DNA of 64,000 nt from Tritrichomonas musculus (taxonomy: Eukaryota > Parabasalia > Tritrichomonadida > Tritrichomonadidae), in NCBI GenBank assembly GCA_039105265.1, contig JAPFFF010000041.1, forward strand, positions 682,001-746,000. The letters run 5' to 3'. Within the stretch, counting starts at the first letter, position 1, and each line of letters begins with the position of its first letter. The notes under the pieces were generated by a model, which saw only the letters and a list, made by a program, of their open reading frames with translations, ran no database searches and was not told the origin of the DNA. Below are positions 21,675-32,817 of the stretch, one piece after another. The position numbers and the translations under genes were made by a program.

Positions 21675-21857
21675 ATGTGAATTCAAAAATATTTGGAAAA
21701 AATTAAAAGTATTTATGACGCTTTCCTTGTATTTCCAGAGAAAGAAAATAACGCAGAAGATGATTACCAAAATTTTGTTAATATTGTCGCTGAACATGAT
21801 ATATGTGCAGATAAGCATGAAATTATATTATTTTTGCACTTAATCGCAAAAGAGTAA
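21675..21857 (+). pseudogene. 5' scrap of a DUF3447/ankyrin gene
   Basis: Reading 21681-21857 gives IQKYLEKIKSIYDAFLVF, ENNAEDDYQNFVNIV and HEIILFLHLIAKE, a good match to the helical head of the ankyrin family at 4380-6248 (there NAKEYLETMQKIQQTLTEF). An ATG at 21675 is followed at once by a stop, and the frame ends at 21857 where the family normally continues. Only the head of the gene remains. Confidence 0.65.
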
Positions 21858-21869
21858 AAAAAAATTTAA

Positions 21870-23990
21870 TTAATTAGCCTTTTTTTCATTTGATTCCAAT
21901 GAATTTAAGACTTGCTTTGGCAAATCAATCCAGTCATCATTGGTTGGAGTATCACGAGTAGCTCCAAGAATGCTGATTATATTTGCAGTGAAATGTTGGC
22001 AATTGTTTGTTGGCCAGTTATAATCATGAACTCCCCATTTTCCTTCATGAAGAATCTCATCAATGAACTCGAACAATTTCACATTTTATGAGGATTAAGT
22101 TTCATTGGCTCAATGGCAGGATATCTTTGCTTGAATTGCTTCAAAGTCATTACGTAAGCCTTAGCGCCGTCATTATCCAAGTAGACAGGACTATTCTTCA
22201 TATTAAAGTATCTTCCGTAAACGAATAATGCGCCAACACTGTTATCGGAAACTTCTGCATCTTTACTCACCCAAATAGCAGAATGAACCAAATCTGGTGA
22301 AGGAACAACATGGCCCAATGTTTTCCTAACCTTTCTGAAGAATGAGAGCATGAAATTCAAGTTGAAGACGATGTTTGGTGATTTTCCAAGATAAACTGTT
22401 TTTATTTCAATATTTCCTAATGTTTTTGCACTTGAATGATCATCATCACTGTCTTTATGTGACGAACTTCCACTCTTCTTTTTACCACCGTCATCGTCAT
22501 CATCATCACCTCCATCGAAAGCGTCAGGTGCAACGACTTTATCATTTGCATCAATTGTCTTGTCAGTGAGTGATGAACAGCCTGCAAAGGCACCAGATGC
22601 AAATGTTTCCTTATTAGACTACACATTCAATTTTGAAAGTGACTTACTAACTTGGAACGAGTTAGATTTTATATCTACATTTCCATCTTCGTTAACTACG
22701 TTAACTTTTGTGAGTTCATTGCAGTTTTTGAATGAATCAGATTCAAATGTAATTGTGCTCGGTGTAGCTAGATAAATGACTCCATTCGTTCCATTTTCCC
22801 AAGTGACACTTAATTCTTGGATTTGTGAATATAAAAATGATTCACCGCCAAATTTCACATCTGATGGTGAATGGATTGTTAACGTGGTCAAATTGGTACA
22901 GTTGAGGAATGCTTTTGAATAGATTGTTAGGTTTGTGAGATTTTGCGTGTTTTTGAATGAATGCTGAACAAATCTAACCGTTCCATTTGTATAAAGTTCA
23001 ATATTATTTACATTTGATTTAATAAAGCATTCGTTTTGGAAATCAATGTTTCCGTCTGATATTATGGTAAGATTTCTGAGATTTGGAGTGTTTTTAAACA
23101 CATGTTGTATAAATGTGGTCGTTTCTCCTGTCCTAATGAATACTTCTTGAACATGCGAATTTAAAAATGAGTCATATTTGGCTTCAAAAGTTCCCGTTTC
23201 AATCGTGAGCTTATCAAAATTTGTGACATTTTTGAATGAATCTTGAACTGTATCAATATTTTTGACTGATTTTAAGTTAACATCAACTATTTGTGCACCT
23301 TCAAAACATCCAATCTTTAGTTCTAAGGAGCCACCAGAGGTTAAATTGACTAATGTCACATTTGAAACTTTTTTAAAGTAAATAATAAAATATATGTTGC
23401 AATGAGTTGTTTATTGATATTTAATATAGTGCATGTTAAATAATTATAAATTGTAGACTTTTTGGTTGGTTATTAGTATTTTTTTTTAATTAAAAGCAAG
23501 GTTCCAATGAAAGGATCCTTTTTATAATAGACTGAAAATTCGATGCAATAATTCGAATTTTCTCAATATACGAATAGGCAGCTGATTCGAGTCCAAATTC
23601 ACCTGTTACACTAACGTTAAATGCTTTAATTTTGGATGAAATGAAACTTGTCATTCGGAATTAAATCCTGTTCCTTTATAGTTAACAGTAAGGGATGTTG
23701 AGCCTGCAAAAGCTCCTAATGGAATAGTAAATGAGTGTACATCAAATTTAAGAGTTTCAATTGCAGTACAACCGGAAAATGAATCTTGTTGAATAGATAA
23801 TGTCTGTGGGCATTGAATTGATACAGTTTTAAGTGATTTGAAATCTTTAAATGCAGTAGATTAAATATCAATGTTGTTATTAAAAGTAATAATTAATTCA
23901 GTGGCATCAGAATAAGCTGAAAAGTCTGCAGATGCAATTGAACCCATCTCAGTGATTGTAAGGACGAAAGGAGGTAAAACATAAATTTTA
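21870..23990 (-). pseudogene. BspA-like LRR protein with C-terminal permuted papain-fold domain, broken
   Basis: On the minus strand, BspA-type LRRs run from about 23990 to 22620 (motifs LSIQQDSFSGCTAIETLKF, FVQHSFKNTQNLTNLTIYS, FESDSFKNCNELTKVNVV). After an in-frame stop near 22619 the same frame continues ETFASGAFAGCSSLTD, an acidic linker (GGDDDDDDGGKKKSG), then VHSAIWVSKD and VGALFVYGRYF. One frameshift near 22080 leads to GVHDYNWPTNNCQHFTANII. The order His (HSAIWV) then Cys (NNCQHF) fits the circularly permuted papain folds of the LRAT/PPPDE type. The 5' portion (23360-23990) has further breaks, so at least four lesions in all. The active copy would combine a surface-type LRR array with a thiol hydrolase or acyltransferase-like domain. 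The domain call is by motif only. Confidence 0.7.
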
Positions 23991-24337
23991 TTCATATAAA
24001 AAATTGAATAAAGGCCGATGATGTTATCAATTCTTATATATTTTAATTCAAAATATTTTTTTAAAATAATCATTAATTTATCTTATTTTTTTTTTCAACT
24101 TATTAGTAATTAGAAATTTTAAAATTCTTTATTTAATAATTTAATGCTTATTATTAAAAATTTAATTAAATATTTAAGTGTTTTTTTAAGATACAACTAT
24201 TTCAATGTTAAAATTTCATTTTTCCTTCTTCAGAAATTACACTCAATTTTCTCTCAAAACTGGTCTGATTAAAAAAAATATTCAATTTTATATTTTATAT
24301 TATGAAAAAGTTGATTTTTCAAAATAAAAAAATATTC

Positions 24338-24397
24338 AATAGGGAAGCATATATCAAAATAAAATTTATTTAAAAAATAAATATATGCTTCCCTATT
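24338..24397. repeat. Perfect 17-bp inverted repeat (hairpin)
   Basis: aatagggaagcatatat (24338-24354) and its exact inverse (24381-24397) are separated by a 26-bp AT-rich loop. It may be a small element remnant. Confidence 0.8.
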
Positions 24398-24683
24398 TTC
24401 AAGTATCCATATATTTTCTGCCGTAAGTTCCTCACTTTCTTGACGAATTTTTGGCATATATGTTTAATAATATTTTTTTCTTAAAATCGTAGCAAATTAG
24501 GCCAATTATCGCATTTAGACTCCCAAGACCGATATCACCAAATGTACATCCGATGTATTATACCATGAATTGCAAGATTTTTCAAATTTGTTGATGCTTT
24601 TATAAAATCGCATATCTTTGAAATTACATTGTTACTTGAGTTTTTGGTTCCAGTTTAATAAATTTAATTCAAAAAGTTACTTT

Positions 24684-24687
<4 letters not shown>

Positions 24688-24720
<33 letters not shown>
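24688..24720. repeat. Poly-A tract of 33 bp
   Basis: Unbroken A run about 200 bp upstream of the next gene. Confidence 0.95.
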
Positions 24721-24722
<2 letters not shown>

Positions 24723-24925
24723 ATTGACCAATAAACCTAATATATTATTAAAAGTTTTCTTCATTTTGTACGATAAGAGAAATCATAATTGAGAGGTCTG
24801 TTTAATTTTATTTAAATATAATAATTATCCAAAAAGTGAAATTTATCCAGTCAATTCCATCTCAATTTTTTAGTGGTTACAAATTTTAGCATGAGCGCAA
24901 ATAATTCTAGAAAGCTATAACGAAT

Positions 24926-26821
24926 ATGAAATATTTCGTTTATCGTGATAGACAATATAGCGTTGACTTTGATATGTTGAAAAAGAATTCCATTTATTTT
25001 TACAAAAATCAAGACAAATTCAAAGATATACAACGTATAGAATTGATGGATGAACACGAAAAATATATAAAACTTACTGATGAGTCTATTGAAGCGTTTA
25101 TATCAAGTTGCCAAAATGAACCGTGCTCAATAGAGAATTCATCAATTATCCCACTTCAATACCTCGCCCATAAATTCGAATTCAACGAGCTAATTCAATT
25201 TACGGATAAATATATTAAAGATAATTCAGAAGATCTTATTTTCGCAACACTTTTCTTCAAAACGGATGAAATGACCGAAAAAAGTAGCAATCATTCATTT
25301 TTTGACACATCAAAAGAAGAGCATTTTATATCGGATCATTTACCAGAATATATTCAAAAAGAAGAAATGTTAAATCTTCCTATTACCGTTTTATATCGTA
25401 TTTTTGAACTTTTTTACAAAGATCAACAAAATAATGATGAAATAAAAAATGATATGACCATTTTCCTATTCAATTGTCTTGATAAATACGGTAAGTCAGC
25501 ATCTGCTTTATTCAGTTTTATTGATTTTGGTGAACAAAAAATTGAAGTTGTCAACCGTTTACTTAAAGACTATTCAGATAAATTTGATTTTAATTTAATT
25601 AATGAAACTTTGACAAATACAGTTAAAGATTTAACCAGTGAAGTGATTAAGACAAAAGAAGAATATTCGATTTTGTTTAAACAAATGCAAGAAACATTTA
25701 AGGAACAACTCGCAGAATTGAAAGAAATGAAGAAACAAGAAGAAGATAAACAAAAACAAAATGAAATTGATAACAAAAAAAGAATTGAAAACTTTTCATC
25801 ATATGTTGAAAAAATCAAAAATGGTTTTGATGAAAAAATTATATCTATTCAAGACCAATTTAAACAAATTTGCAAAAAACAAGAAGAATTTATTGATGAT
25901 GCTGCTGTTAAAAAATATCATCAAATGATTTTGGAAACAATAACATATGGCCAATTTTCTAAATTTGATGATAAATTAAAATATCACTTCTTAATAGAAT
26001 TATTTAAAAATGAAAATAAACAAGTCAATCAAGAATTTATTAATATCATTAAAATTATATTAGATAATTTTCTTGTACCAGAATCAAATGACAATATTCA
26101 AATGATTCAAATATTCAAAGGAAATCCAAATATCAAAATAACATATAATAAAATTGAAGATTTATATCAAAAAGGTCAATTAGATTCATGCTTAACTAAC
26201 TGCGTCAATTTATCTAATGATATATTAGTCGAAATTGAATATCCATGTAACAATTTTGAACAAATTATTAAAATAATATCAGATATTAAATCTCAAAATG
26301 AACAAAAAATGAAAGTTTCAATCACCATTAACGATGAAAGTTTTTTTAAACATAAAAAGGAATGGAATAATATTATAAATGTTTGTAAAATTGGAGATTC
26401 AATATCTAAAATAGGGACTTATGCCTTCAAAGAATGTCCATCATTAACACAAGTATCATTTTCAAATCCTTCTTCTGTAACTAAAATTGAAATGTATGCT
26501 TTTGATAAATGTTCATCATTAACCAAAATAACAATTCCTTCTTCTGTAACTGAAATTGAAATGTATGCTTTTGATAAATGTTCATCATTAACCAAAATAA
26601 CAATTCCTTCTTCTGTAACTGAAATTGAAACATATTCTTTTTATGAATGTCCATCATTAACGCAAGTATCATTTGATATTCCTTCTTCTTTAACTAACAT
26701 TAAAGTGTATGCTTTTTTTAAATGTCCATCATTAACACAAATATCAATTCCTTCTTCTGTGACTAAAATTGAAAATAATGCTTTCGGAATTAAATCTAAT
26801 GTCACAATAAATCGAATATAA
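24926..26821 (+). CDS. BTB-like / coiled-coil / BspA-type LRR protein
   Basis: 631-residue frame from ATG 24926. The N-terminus (FVYRDRQYSVDFDMLKKNS, then YFYKN and LQYLAHKFEFNELIQFTDKY) follows the pattern of BTB/BACK-like heads common in trichomonad repeat proteins. A lysine/glutamate-rich coiled coil spans about 235-335 (EMKKQEEDKQKQNEIDNKKR). The last 130 residues are five or six BspA-type LRRs of about 23 residues (KIEMYAFDKCSSLTKITIPS; KIENNAFGI at the end). No signal peptide, so a cytosolic scaffold is likely. Three LRRs are encoded by nearly identical 69-bp DNA repeats. The BTB-like label rests on pattern only; the coiled coil and LRRs are firm. Confidence 0.85.
   Translation: MKYFVYRDRQYSVDFDMLKKNSIYFYKNQDKFKDIQRIELMDEHEKYIKLTDESIEAFISSCQNEPCSIENSSIIPLQYLAHKFEFNELIQFTDKYIKDNSEDLIFATLFFKTDEMTEKSSNHSFFDTSKEEHFISDHLPEYIQKEEMLNLPITVLYRIFELFYKDQQNNDEIKNDMTIFLFNCLDKYGKSASALFSFIDFGEQKIEVVNRLLKDYSDKFDFNLINETLTNTVKDLTSEVIKTKEEYSILFKQMQETFKEQLAELKEMKKQEEDKQKQNEIDNKKRIENFSSYVEKIKNGFDEKIISIQDQFKQICKKQEEFIDDAAVKKYHQMILETITYGQFSKFDDKLKYHFLIELFKNENKQVNQEFINIIKIILDNFLVPESNDNIQMIQIFKGNPNIKITYNKIEDLYQKGQLDSCLTNCVNLSNDILVEIEYPCNNFEQIIKIISDIKSQNEQKMKVSITINDESFFKHKKEWNNIINVCKIGDSISKIGTYAFKECPSLTQVSFSNPSSVTKIEMYAFDKCSSLTKITIPSSVTEIEMYAFDKCSSLTKITIPSSVTEIETYSFYECPSLTQVSFDIPSSLTNIKVYAFFKCPSLTQISIPSSVTKIENNAFGIKSNVTINRI
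26464..26669 (+). repeat. 69-bp coding tandem repeat (LRR units)
   Basis: ccttcttctgtaactgaaat and the rest of the 69-bp unit, through catcattaaccaaaataac, recurs three times, two copies nearly identical. One unit equals one 23-residue LRR, so copy number can change without a frameshift. Confidence 0.85.
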
Positions 26822-26861
26822 TTAAAATGTTTTTAAGCATTACAGTTATTAATTTAAAGTG

Positions 26862-27080
26862 GTAACGTTATTTTTCATAAAAAAATTTTTAAAATTTAAA
26901 AATTGAATTTTTTTTCAATATTTGATAAATATGATTTATAATAAATAGTATCAACATATTTGTAATTATATGTATAATATAAAAAACTAGGTTATGAATC
27001 AATTCGCTCTATACATCATTAGTTTTTCATCGATTAATGTTAAAAATTAAAACTCATTTATTCCATGATCATTGATGTTT
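26862..27080. mobile_element. Diverged single arm of the long-TIR transposon
   Basis: ggtaacgttatttttcataa and the following 200 bp align with the arm at 11350-11560 (taacgttattttttttatta), with many changes: shared blocks include ttttaaaat, ttgaattttt, tataataaatagtatcaa and cattgatgtttacct. No partner arm is seen nearby, so it is an old solo end. Confidence 0.55.
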
Positions 27081-27419
27081 ACCTATATTTAGCTTGAATA
27101 TTCTTTTTAATAAGTGTATACAGTATCATATTTATTAAATATAATATGTTAATTTGGTATTATTTTCTTCAATAAGTAAAAAAAAGAAAAAAATGTAACC
27201 ATTTTTTAAATCATCATAAATTTATTCATAAATTTTCTAATAACTAGCTTGTGAAAATTCAAAAGTGATATTTACACTGCTGATAGATATTTTAAAAAAC
27301 TGAGTAATAATTTATATTTATTATTAAGTATAAACGATATTTTTTTTTTTTTTTTCATAAATCCATTAGATATTTTATTTTTCATTCAATTTTCTGCCAA
27401 AATCCTATCGTTGTATCCC
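27081..27419. other. Intergenic, nothing recognised
   Basis: AT-rich; a run of T at 27340-27355. Confidence 0.5.
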
Positions 27420-27740
27420 CTATGTGACATTTAATTTTTGGATTTGTGAATATTAAAATGATTCACCGCCAAATTTCACATCTGATGGTGAATGGATTGT
27501 TAACGTGGTCAAACTGGTACAGTTGAGGAATGCTTGGTATCAAAAGATAACTTGACCATTTGTGTACAAATCAATTTCATTAACATTAGAATATGAAAAT
27601 GCTAAGGTTTTGAATTCAATGTTACCAATTGAATGGATTTCAAAGTAAGTCAAATTCTTTGTGTTCTTGAATCCATCTTGGATAAATGTAACTGTTCCAT
27701 TTGTGTTAAAAAAAAAACTTATTGTTGTTTTCAAAAAAAT
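27420..27740 (-). pseudogene. Scrap of a BspA-like LRR gene
   Basis: 27437-27534 is almost identical to 22816-22913 in the larger BspA relic (shared caccgccaaatttcacatct). The rest reads TVTFIQDGFKNTKNLTYFEI and NIEFKTLAFSYSNVNEIDLY on the minus strand, typical LRR units. Neither end of a gene is present. Confidence 0.75.
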
Positions 27741-28823
27741 AAATATTAATTAGAATATTAAATATTCATGTTAATTTTTTGGTTTTTTGTATCATATTAA
27801 TAATCAATCAATATTTATTCAAATATCTTCAAAATAAGATAATATATCAGATATATTATTAAAATGGCTTCGTTAAAATTAGTTTTTAAACCTAATTTGA
27901 AGAAAATTTATAATTATAAAAATAATATTTGAGAAAAAAAGTATGACATTAATTCTTCTGTATGATTAATACTTTGCATTAGATTATAATTTAAAATCAA
28001 ATGATTTTTTTTTATTCTTTTTTATAAAATTTCATATAATATTGAATCTCTAATTGATTTTGATAAATTAGTAATTTTTTACAATAAAATAATAAGATAT
28101 AAGCTATTTAACATAAGTTCTTTGCTAAAATTGCTTCTCTTTTTATATATATATAAATCAATTTTGTCTTGTTTTCTTTTTCAATTTTTTAAAAATTCAT
28201 TTAAATGAAATTATTTATTTGTGAAATTATTTGTTCAATGTCTTGTTTTCTTTCTTAAATTATTTATATATATATTTTTTTACTTACTTGAAAGAGTGAG
28301 CTATGGTATCAACAAAGATAACATATATATTCACCTTTCAAAGTAATAATTAAATCATAATTGCTTTATGTTAATTATAATTTTCATAATGATTTTATAG
28401 GTCATACTTTCTTTTCTATATAAAAATGAGTTAGAGATATATTAAATTTAATTCAAAAAATTAAGATAGTAGAAATGATCAAAGAAGGATAGAAGGAATG
28501 ATTTCAAAAAGATTTTTCCTTGAAAACCCAAGTTTTATGATAAAATCTCAAAGTATTAAATGATCATAAATATTTAAATTGACAAAAAAATTTATATGCA
28601 AAAATACTTCTTTCATTGATTTCAAATAAAAATATCCCCTTTAATACAATATATAAGATATTATCTCTTAATTTGACTGAAATTATTTTTATTAATTTTG
28701 AACAAACCTATAATTTAACAGAAGATGCATGAAGACATCATAATTCTAAAAAAGATATAAATATAAATAAAAATATTTGAATTATTAATTTATTGAATCA
28801 ACTTAAGTTAATAAAAATAAGAA
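27741..28823. other. Intergenic AT-rich stretch, nothing recognised
   Basis: No credible frame or repeat. It is downstream (3') of both the LRR scrap and the minus-strand gene at 28824-31049. Confidence 0.5.
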
Positions 28824-31049
28824 TTATTTTGCTGGAATGTGCTTTCCATTTGGATTTTTATTACATGGACGATTAGTTAACGTTGAAATTGAACTAGCTT
28901 TGTATCCACAACACTTGCAATAATAATATCTTTTCTCATCGCCTGAATAAGGAACGTGCTTTCCATTTGGACTTTTGTTGCAAGACAAACCAGTTAACGT
29001 TGAAATTGAACCAGCTTTGTATCCACAACACTTGCAATAATAATACCTTTTTTCATCACCTGAATAAGGAACGTGCTTTCCATTTGGACTTTTGTTGCAA
29101 GACAAACCAGTTAACGTTGAAATTGAACTAGCTTTGTATCCACAATATCTACAGTAATAATTCTTTCTGAGAGGTCCATTGAATGGAACATGTTTTTTAG
29201 TACGACTTTTGTTGCAAGACAAACCAGTTAACGTTGAAATTGAATTAGCTTTGTATCCACAATACTTACAGTAAAATACTGGTAGTCCTGATGATTCAAA
29301 TGGAGAGTGTTTTCCATTTGGACTTTTATTACATGGAAGACCAGTTAACGTCGAAATTGAATTAGCTTTGTACCCACAATACATGCAGTAGAAAGGACCA
29401 TTTGTATCACCTTCAAATAGAACGTGTTTTCCACTTGGACTTTTATTACATGGAAGAAAAGTTAACGTTGAAATTGAATTAGCTTTGTATCCACAATACC
29501 TGCAGTAATAACTCGTTGGCTCTTTAGGCGGTTCTGGCTTGCTATTCTTGGCCTTTACAGAGGCACTTGAAGGAGGTTTTTGAGGTTGATTAGAAGTCTT
29601 GGATGGTGATCTTTGAGGTTGTTTTTTGGTAGGAATGTAATCATCATCATCATCATCATCGTCATCATTGTCATCAGAAGATGATATGGAGGATGATGGA
29701 GGTGATGGTTTTCTTACTGGTTTTGGCTTGACTTTTTCTACCTCTTTTTTCTTTATCTCTTCATTTTTCTGCTTTTTATCTTCAACTTTTGGAGTTTCTT
29801 TAGCATAATATTTATCAACTTTTGACGGATACGGGCATGTATAAAGAGAAGACAGATCAATAACTTTATGGCCTACTGGAATAGCAATTCCAAAGAAATC
29901 TATTCTTTTAAATGAGAATTCTTTATCTAACCCAATAAATCGAATTATTCTACAAAACCTTTGACTTTTGTTAATATCGTTAATTTCATAATTATAAAAT
30001 TTTTTACCTTTTAATGTAGCATTTCTTCTTTCATGAACTATTATACCTTCACTATTAATATCAGTATTGATACAAATACACCAATTACGAACATTTGGAC
30101 TTTCGTGAGCATATATTTTATATCCTTCCAAGTAGATAATATGATTTGGGAAAAAGAATGAAATTATATTTGGTCGAGATTGTGAGAGTACTTTTGATTT
30201 GAAATGTTTTGATAATTCAACACCCCAGAGATCAGCTACCTTTTCATTACCATCACCTTTTTCATATAATGCAACAACAAAATTTTCAAGTCTGGGTCCA
30301 AATATTTTTAATGCAGAATCAAAGATTGCTTCTCCATTCTCATGTCCTTCAATAACTGGCATATTGTGGTAACGAATTCTTGGTATTTTTTCAAAAACAG
30401 ACATATCAACACCATCTTCTTGAGTTATTAAATCTCCATATAATTTGAAAAAAGAGAGAGCAAAATGATCAGAATAAGTAAAAAATGAAAAAGCTCTATA
30501 AAAGTTTTTTTGAGTTCCGTTTTCTATATTTAAATCATAACGTGATCCTGTTTTTAATGTTTGAACTCTTGCAAAATATAAAACATCCCATCTACTAAAA
30601 TCATCATTGTATCCGAATAAACAAATTGTATTGGGCATATATCCAGCTAAACTTTCATCCTTGGGAGTGCGAAAAGCAAAACTTGATAATCTAATGGCAT
30701 GTTTTGGCAAATAAATTGTGAAAGAACTATCATCAAGTTTGCTTGGAGACCAAATGTTATCTTTATTATTTGTAAAAAGAGTACATTCATCACCAGATTT
30801 ATTTATAAATTTATAAAAATTGTCAAAGTTTTTATTTCCAACCATCATAAGATCATATGAATCTTTGTCTTTTGCTGTATACAGTATTTTCGTGTTTGAA
30901 TCAGCTTCAATGCAAGTAAATTCATTTTCAAATCTTTCTTTTCGATCATCCAATGTTTTCAAAAGATTTTCATTTAAATCTTCATCTGAACAATCTTCAC
31001 CGCTGTCTTCTTGTGAACACATAAGTCTGATTTCTTCTTGGTATGACAT
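28824..31049 (-). CDS. Discoidin-like protein with six zinc-ribbon repeats
   Basis: 741-residue frame from ATG 31049. Residues 50-420 look like two beta-sandwich modules of F5/8C (discoidin) type, each with a FxxPxHxIxLxSFxxRTP-like opening (IYLPKHAIRLSSFAFRTPKD; FFPNHIIYLEGYKIYAHESP), as in the galactose-binding proteins of trichomonads. A basic, proline-rich linker (430-515) holds an acidic run (SSSDDNDDDDDDDDDYIP). The C-terminal 220 residues are six tandem units of about 37 residues: YYCRYCGYKANSISTLTFLP, then CNKSPSGKH. The CxxC...C...H pattern suggests each binds one zinc ion. The last three units are nearly identical in DNA, a sign of recent expansion. Probably cytosolic. The ligands of the zinc ribbons are unknown. 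Confidence 0.88.
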   Translation of the reverse strand: MSYQEEIRLMCSQEDSGEDCSDEDLNENLLKTLDDRKERFENEFTCIEADSNTKILYTAKDKDSYDLMMVGNKNFDNFYKFINKSGDECTLFTNNKDNIWSPSKLDDSSFTIYLPKHAIRLSSFAFRTPKDESLAGYMPNTICLFGYNDDFSRWDVLYFARVQTLKTGSRYDLNIENGTQKNFYRAFSFFTYSDHFALSFFKLYGDLITQEDGVDMSVFEKIPRIRYHNMPVIEGHENGEAIFDSALKIFGPRLENFVVALYEKGDGNEKVADLWGVELSKHFKSKVLSQSRPNIISFFFPNHIIYLEGYKIYAHESPNVRNWCICINTDINSEGIIVHERRNATLKGKKFYNYEINDINKSQRFCRIIRFIGLDKEFSFKRIDFFGIAIPVGHKVIDLSSLYTCPYPSKVDKYYAKETPKVEDKKQKNEEIKKKEVEKVKPKPVRKPSPPSSSISSSDDNDDDDDDDDDYIPTKKQPQRSPSKTSNQPQKPPSSASVKAKNSKPEPPKEPTSYYCRYCGYKANSISTLTFLPCNKSPSGKHVLFEGDTNGPFYCMYCGYKANSISTLTGLPCNKSPNGKHSPFESSGLPVFYCKYCGYKANSISTLTGLSCNKSRTKKHVPFNGPLRKNYYCRYCGYKASSISTLTGLSCNKSPNGKHVPYSGDEKRYYYCKCCGYKAGSISTLTGLSCNKSPNGKHVPYSGDEKRYYYCKCCGYKASSISTLTNRPCNKNPNGKHIPAK

Positions 31050-31617
31050 TCGCTAATAAAATAACTGGCCATAACTTGTCACTTTTGTATTGACAATACA
31101 ATACAATTTTTTTTTTCAATATTGAACTAACTAATTGAAAACAATATTCAATAGTTTACTAAAAGACTTTTTATTTCAAAAATTTTGTCTTGTTTTCTTC
31201 TCAATTTTCCAACTAAGACTAGATTTGATAAAATCAACAATATTTTTATAGCTAAATCAAATAAAATCATAAATAACAATATATATTTTTCTTTTGAAAA
31301 CTAATTACATATTGTTTTAATTAAAAATGGATACAACAAATGGTAATTAATGCAGAATGCTTAAAAAATAAATACTGTTAAAATTACAATCTTGAAGGTT
31401 TTGTTTTTTTTTTTAATTCAAAGATTCAAGGTCAATTTTTCAGGGTTTGCAGCCTTCTTCTTTCAAAGAGAAATAAAAGAATCCTTTTGTTGTCCATAAA
31501 AATATTGAATATTTCTGAATTTGAGAATCTACACTTTGCAACCTAATTTACACAAACAGTTACAGCTCCAATCTCACAATCCCTACAAACTTCATTAGAT
31601 TCTCATTCGATTTTGCG
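31050..31617. other. Intergenic between divergent genes
   Basis: Divergent promoter region for the minus-strand gene at 31049 and the broken gene at 31618. I find no clear TCAYW initiator close to either start. Confidence 0.4.
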
Positions 31618-32712
31618 ATGAATCTTCTTGTGAAAATAATCCGAGAAACCATCGATCACAAAGAAGAGATAGTCAATCATTCACCAGAAGTATACACCAC
31701 GAGAATGAGAACAATTCTCACAGCACTTTTATCACAGAAAGATAGTAAATACGATCCAAGAGTATGGGAACAATCACAAAACTTTCTATTCTTCATTCTT
31801 CCTGCAGAATTACGTGATGAAATCATCACAGAATATATTCAACAAGGCAGAAAAATTATAATAGCGAACTTTCTTCTGGTCTTATATTGGAACCACTTTC
31901 TGTTGCACTTTTATTCGACGATTTAAAGAAGATTGTAGGTTCAATTTCAAAGGACCAAGCAAACATACATAGCAAATATTAACAAATGGTTTACACAAAC
32001 GTTTGATATCAATTTTTCAATAGCATGCATCGCAAAATATCTTCTTCCTCAAGATACGTTCTTATACAGATTGTTCACAAACAAGAATTTAAACTTCGAT
32101 ATGATTGATGAATTACTTGTTTACACACATCTTTCAATATATCAACGCCAGAATGAAAATTATTATCCTAATAAAAAGAAACGACATATCTTTATTCAAG
32201 TGACTGTTAGTCCAAAACCAGATGAATCAGTTATACTTCGTCTTCGGAAACAAGATCAACAACCAGCACCTAAACAGCAACATTGTCCAACATGTGGCTC
32301 AATGAAACCAGTGAAAGCGAAAGAATTACCCAAAAAAGTTGGTCACGAAGAATGGATTGATATCATTTCATGGGAATTAATCAAACCATTATTAGAGTCA
32401 GATGCATCAGTATTCTGCCAGTCAATAAAGAATGATGGTTTATCTCTCTTCAAGATCGTTTAATTCTTATACATCATCCTCAAGAAAAACACAAAACGCG
32501 AAACAAACCTCAACTTTATTGCACATCTTCTTGATTTGTGTTTCAAAGATATCCTCATTGAAGATCCAGAACCAACCGAAGAAGATAAGAATCCAAAACA
32601 ATCACAAACACTTTTCATGGATGAAAATGCTAGAATCATTGGAACATTAAAACCATTCACTGAGGATAAAACACAACGAGCATTAAGACAACAACAAGTG
32701 AATGACATATAA
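31618..32712 (+). pseudogene. Broken gene of unknown family
   Basis: Three frames in turn carry coding-like sequence: 31618-31890 (MNLLVKIIRETIDHKEEIVN, WEQSQNFLFFILPAELRDEI), about 31980-32463 (NKWFTQTFDINFSIACIAKY, HCPTCGSMKPVKAKELPKK) and about 32500-32712 (FIAHLLDLCFKDILIEDPEP, ending VNDI). At least two frameshifts separate them. The average protein texture and GC are like living genes here, so decay is recent, or the assembly carries indels. I do not recognise the family. Confidence 0.6.
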
Positions 32713-32817
32713 AATTAAAAACAGGTAATTAATAATTCTGCCTCCGAATGAATTTTATCTTTAGTTGTTTTATCTTCGATTCAAATTTACCTCGAAAATA
32801 ACATCTATAAAAATATT

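Larger units (their letters stand above)
24074..24925. other. Intergenic; long hairpin and poly-A tract
   Basis: AT-rich, no gene seen apart from the hairpin at 24338-24397 and the poly-A tract at 24688-24720. Confidence 0.5.

Noticed and set aside
26481-26672. Minus-strand frame opposite the LRR repeats at 26.5 kb
   Set aside because: Shadow of the 69-bp coding repeat.
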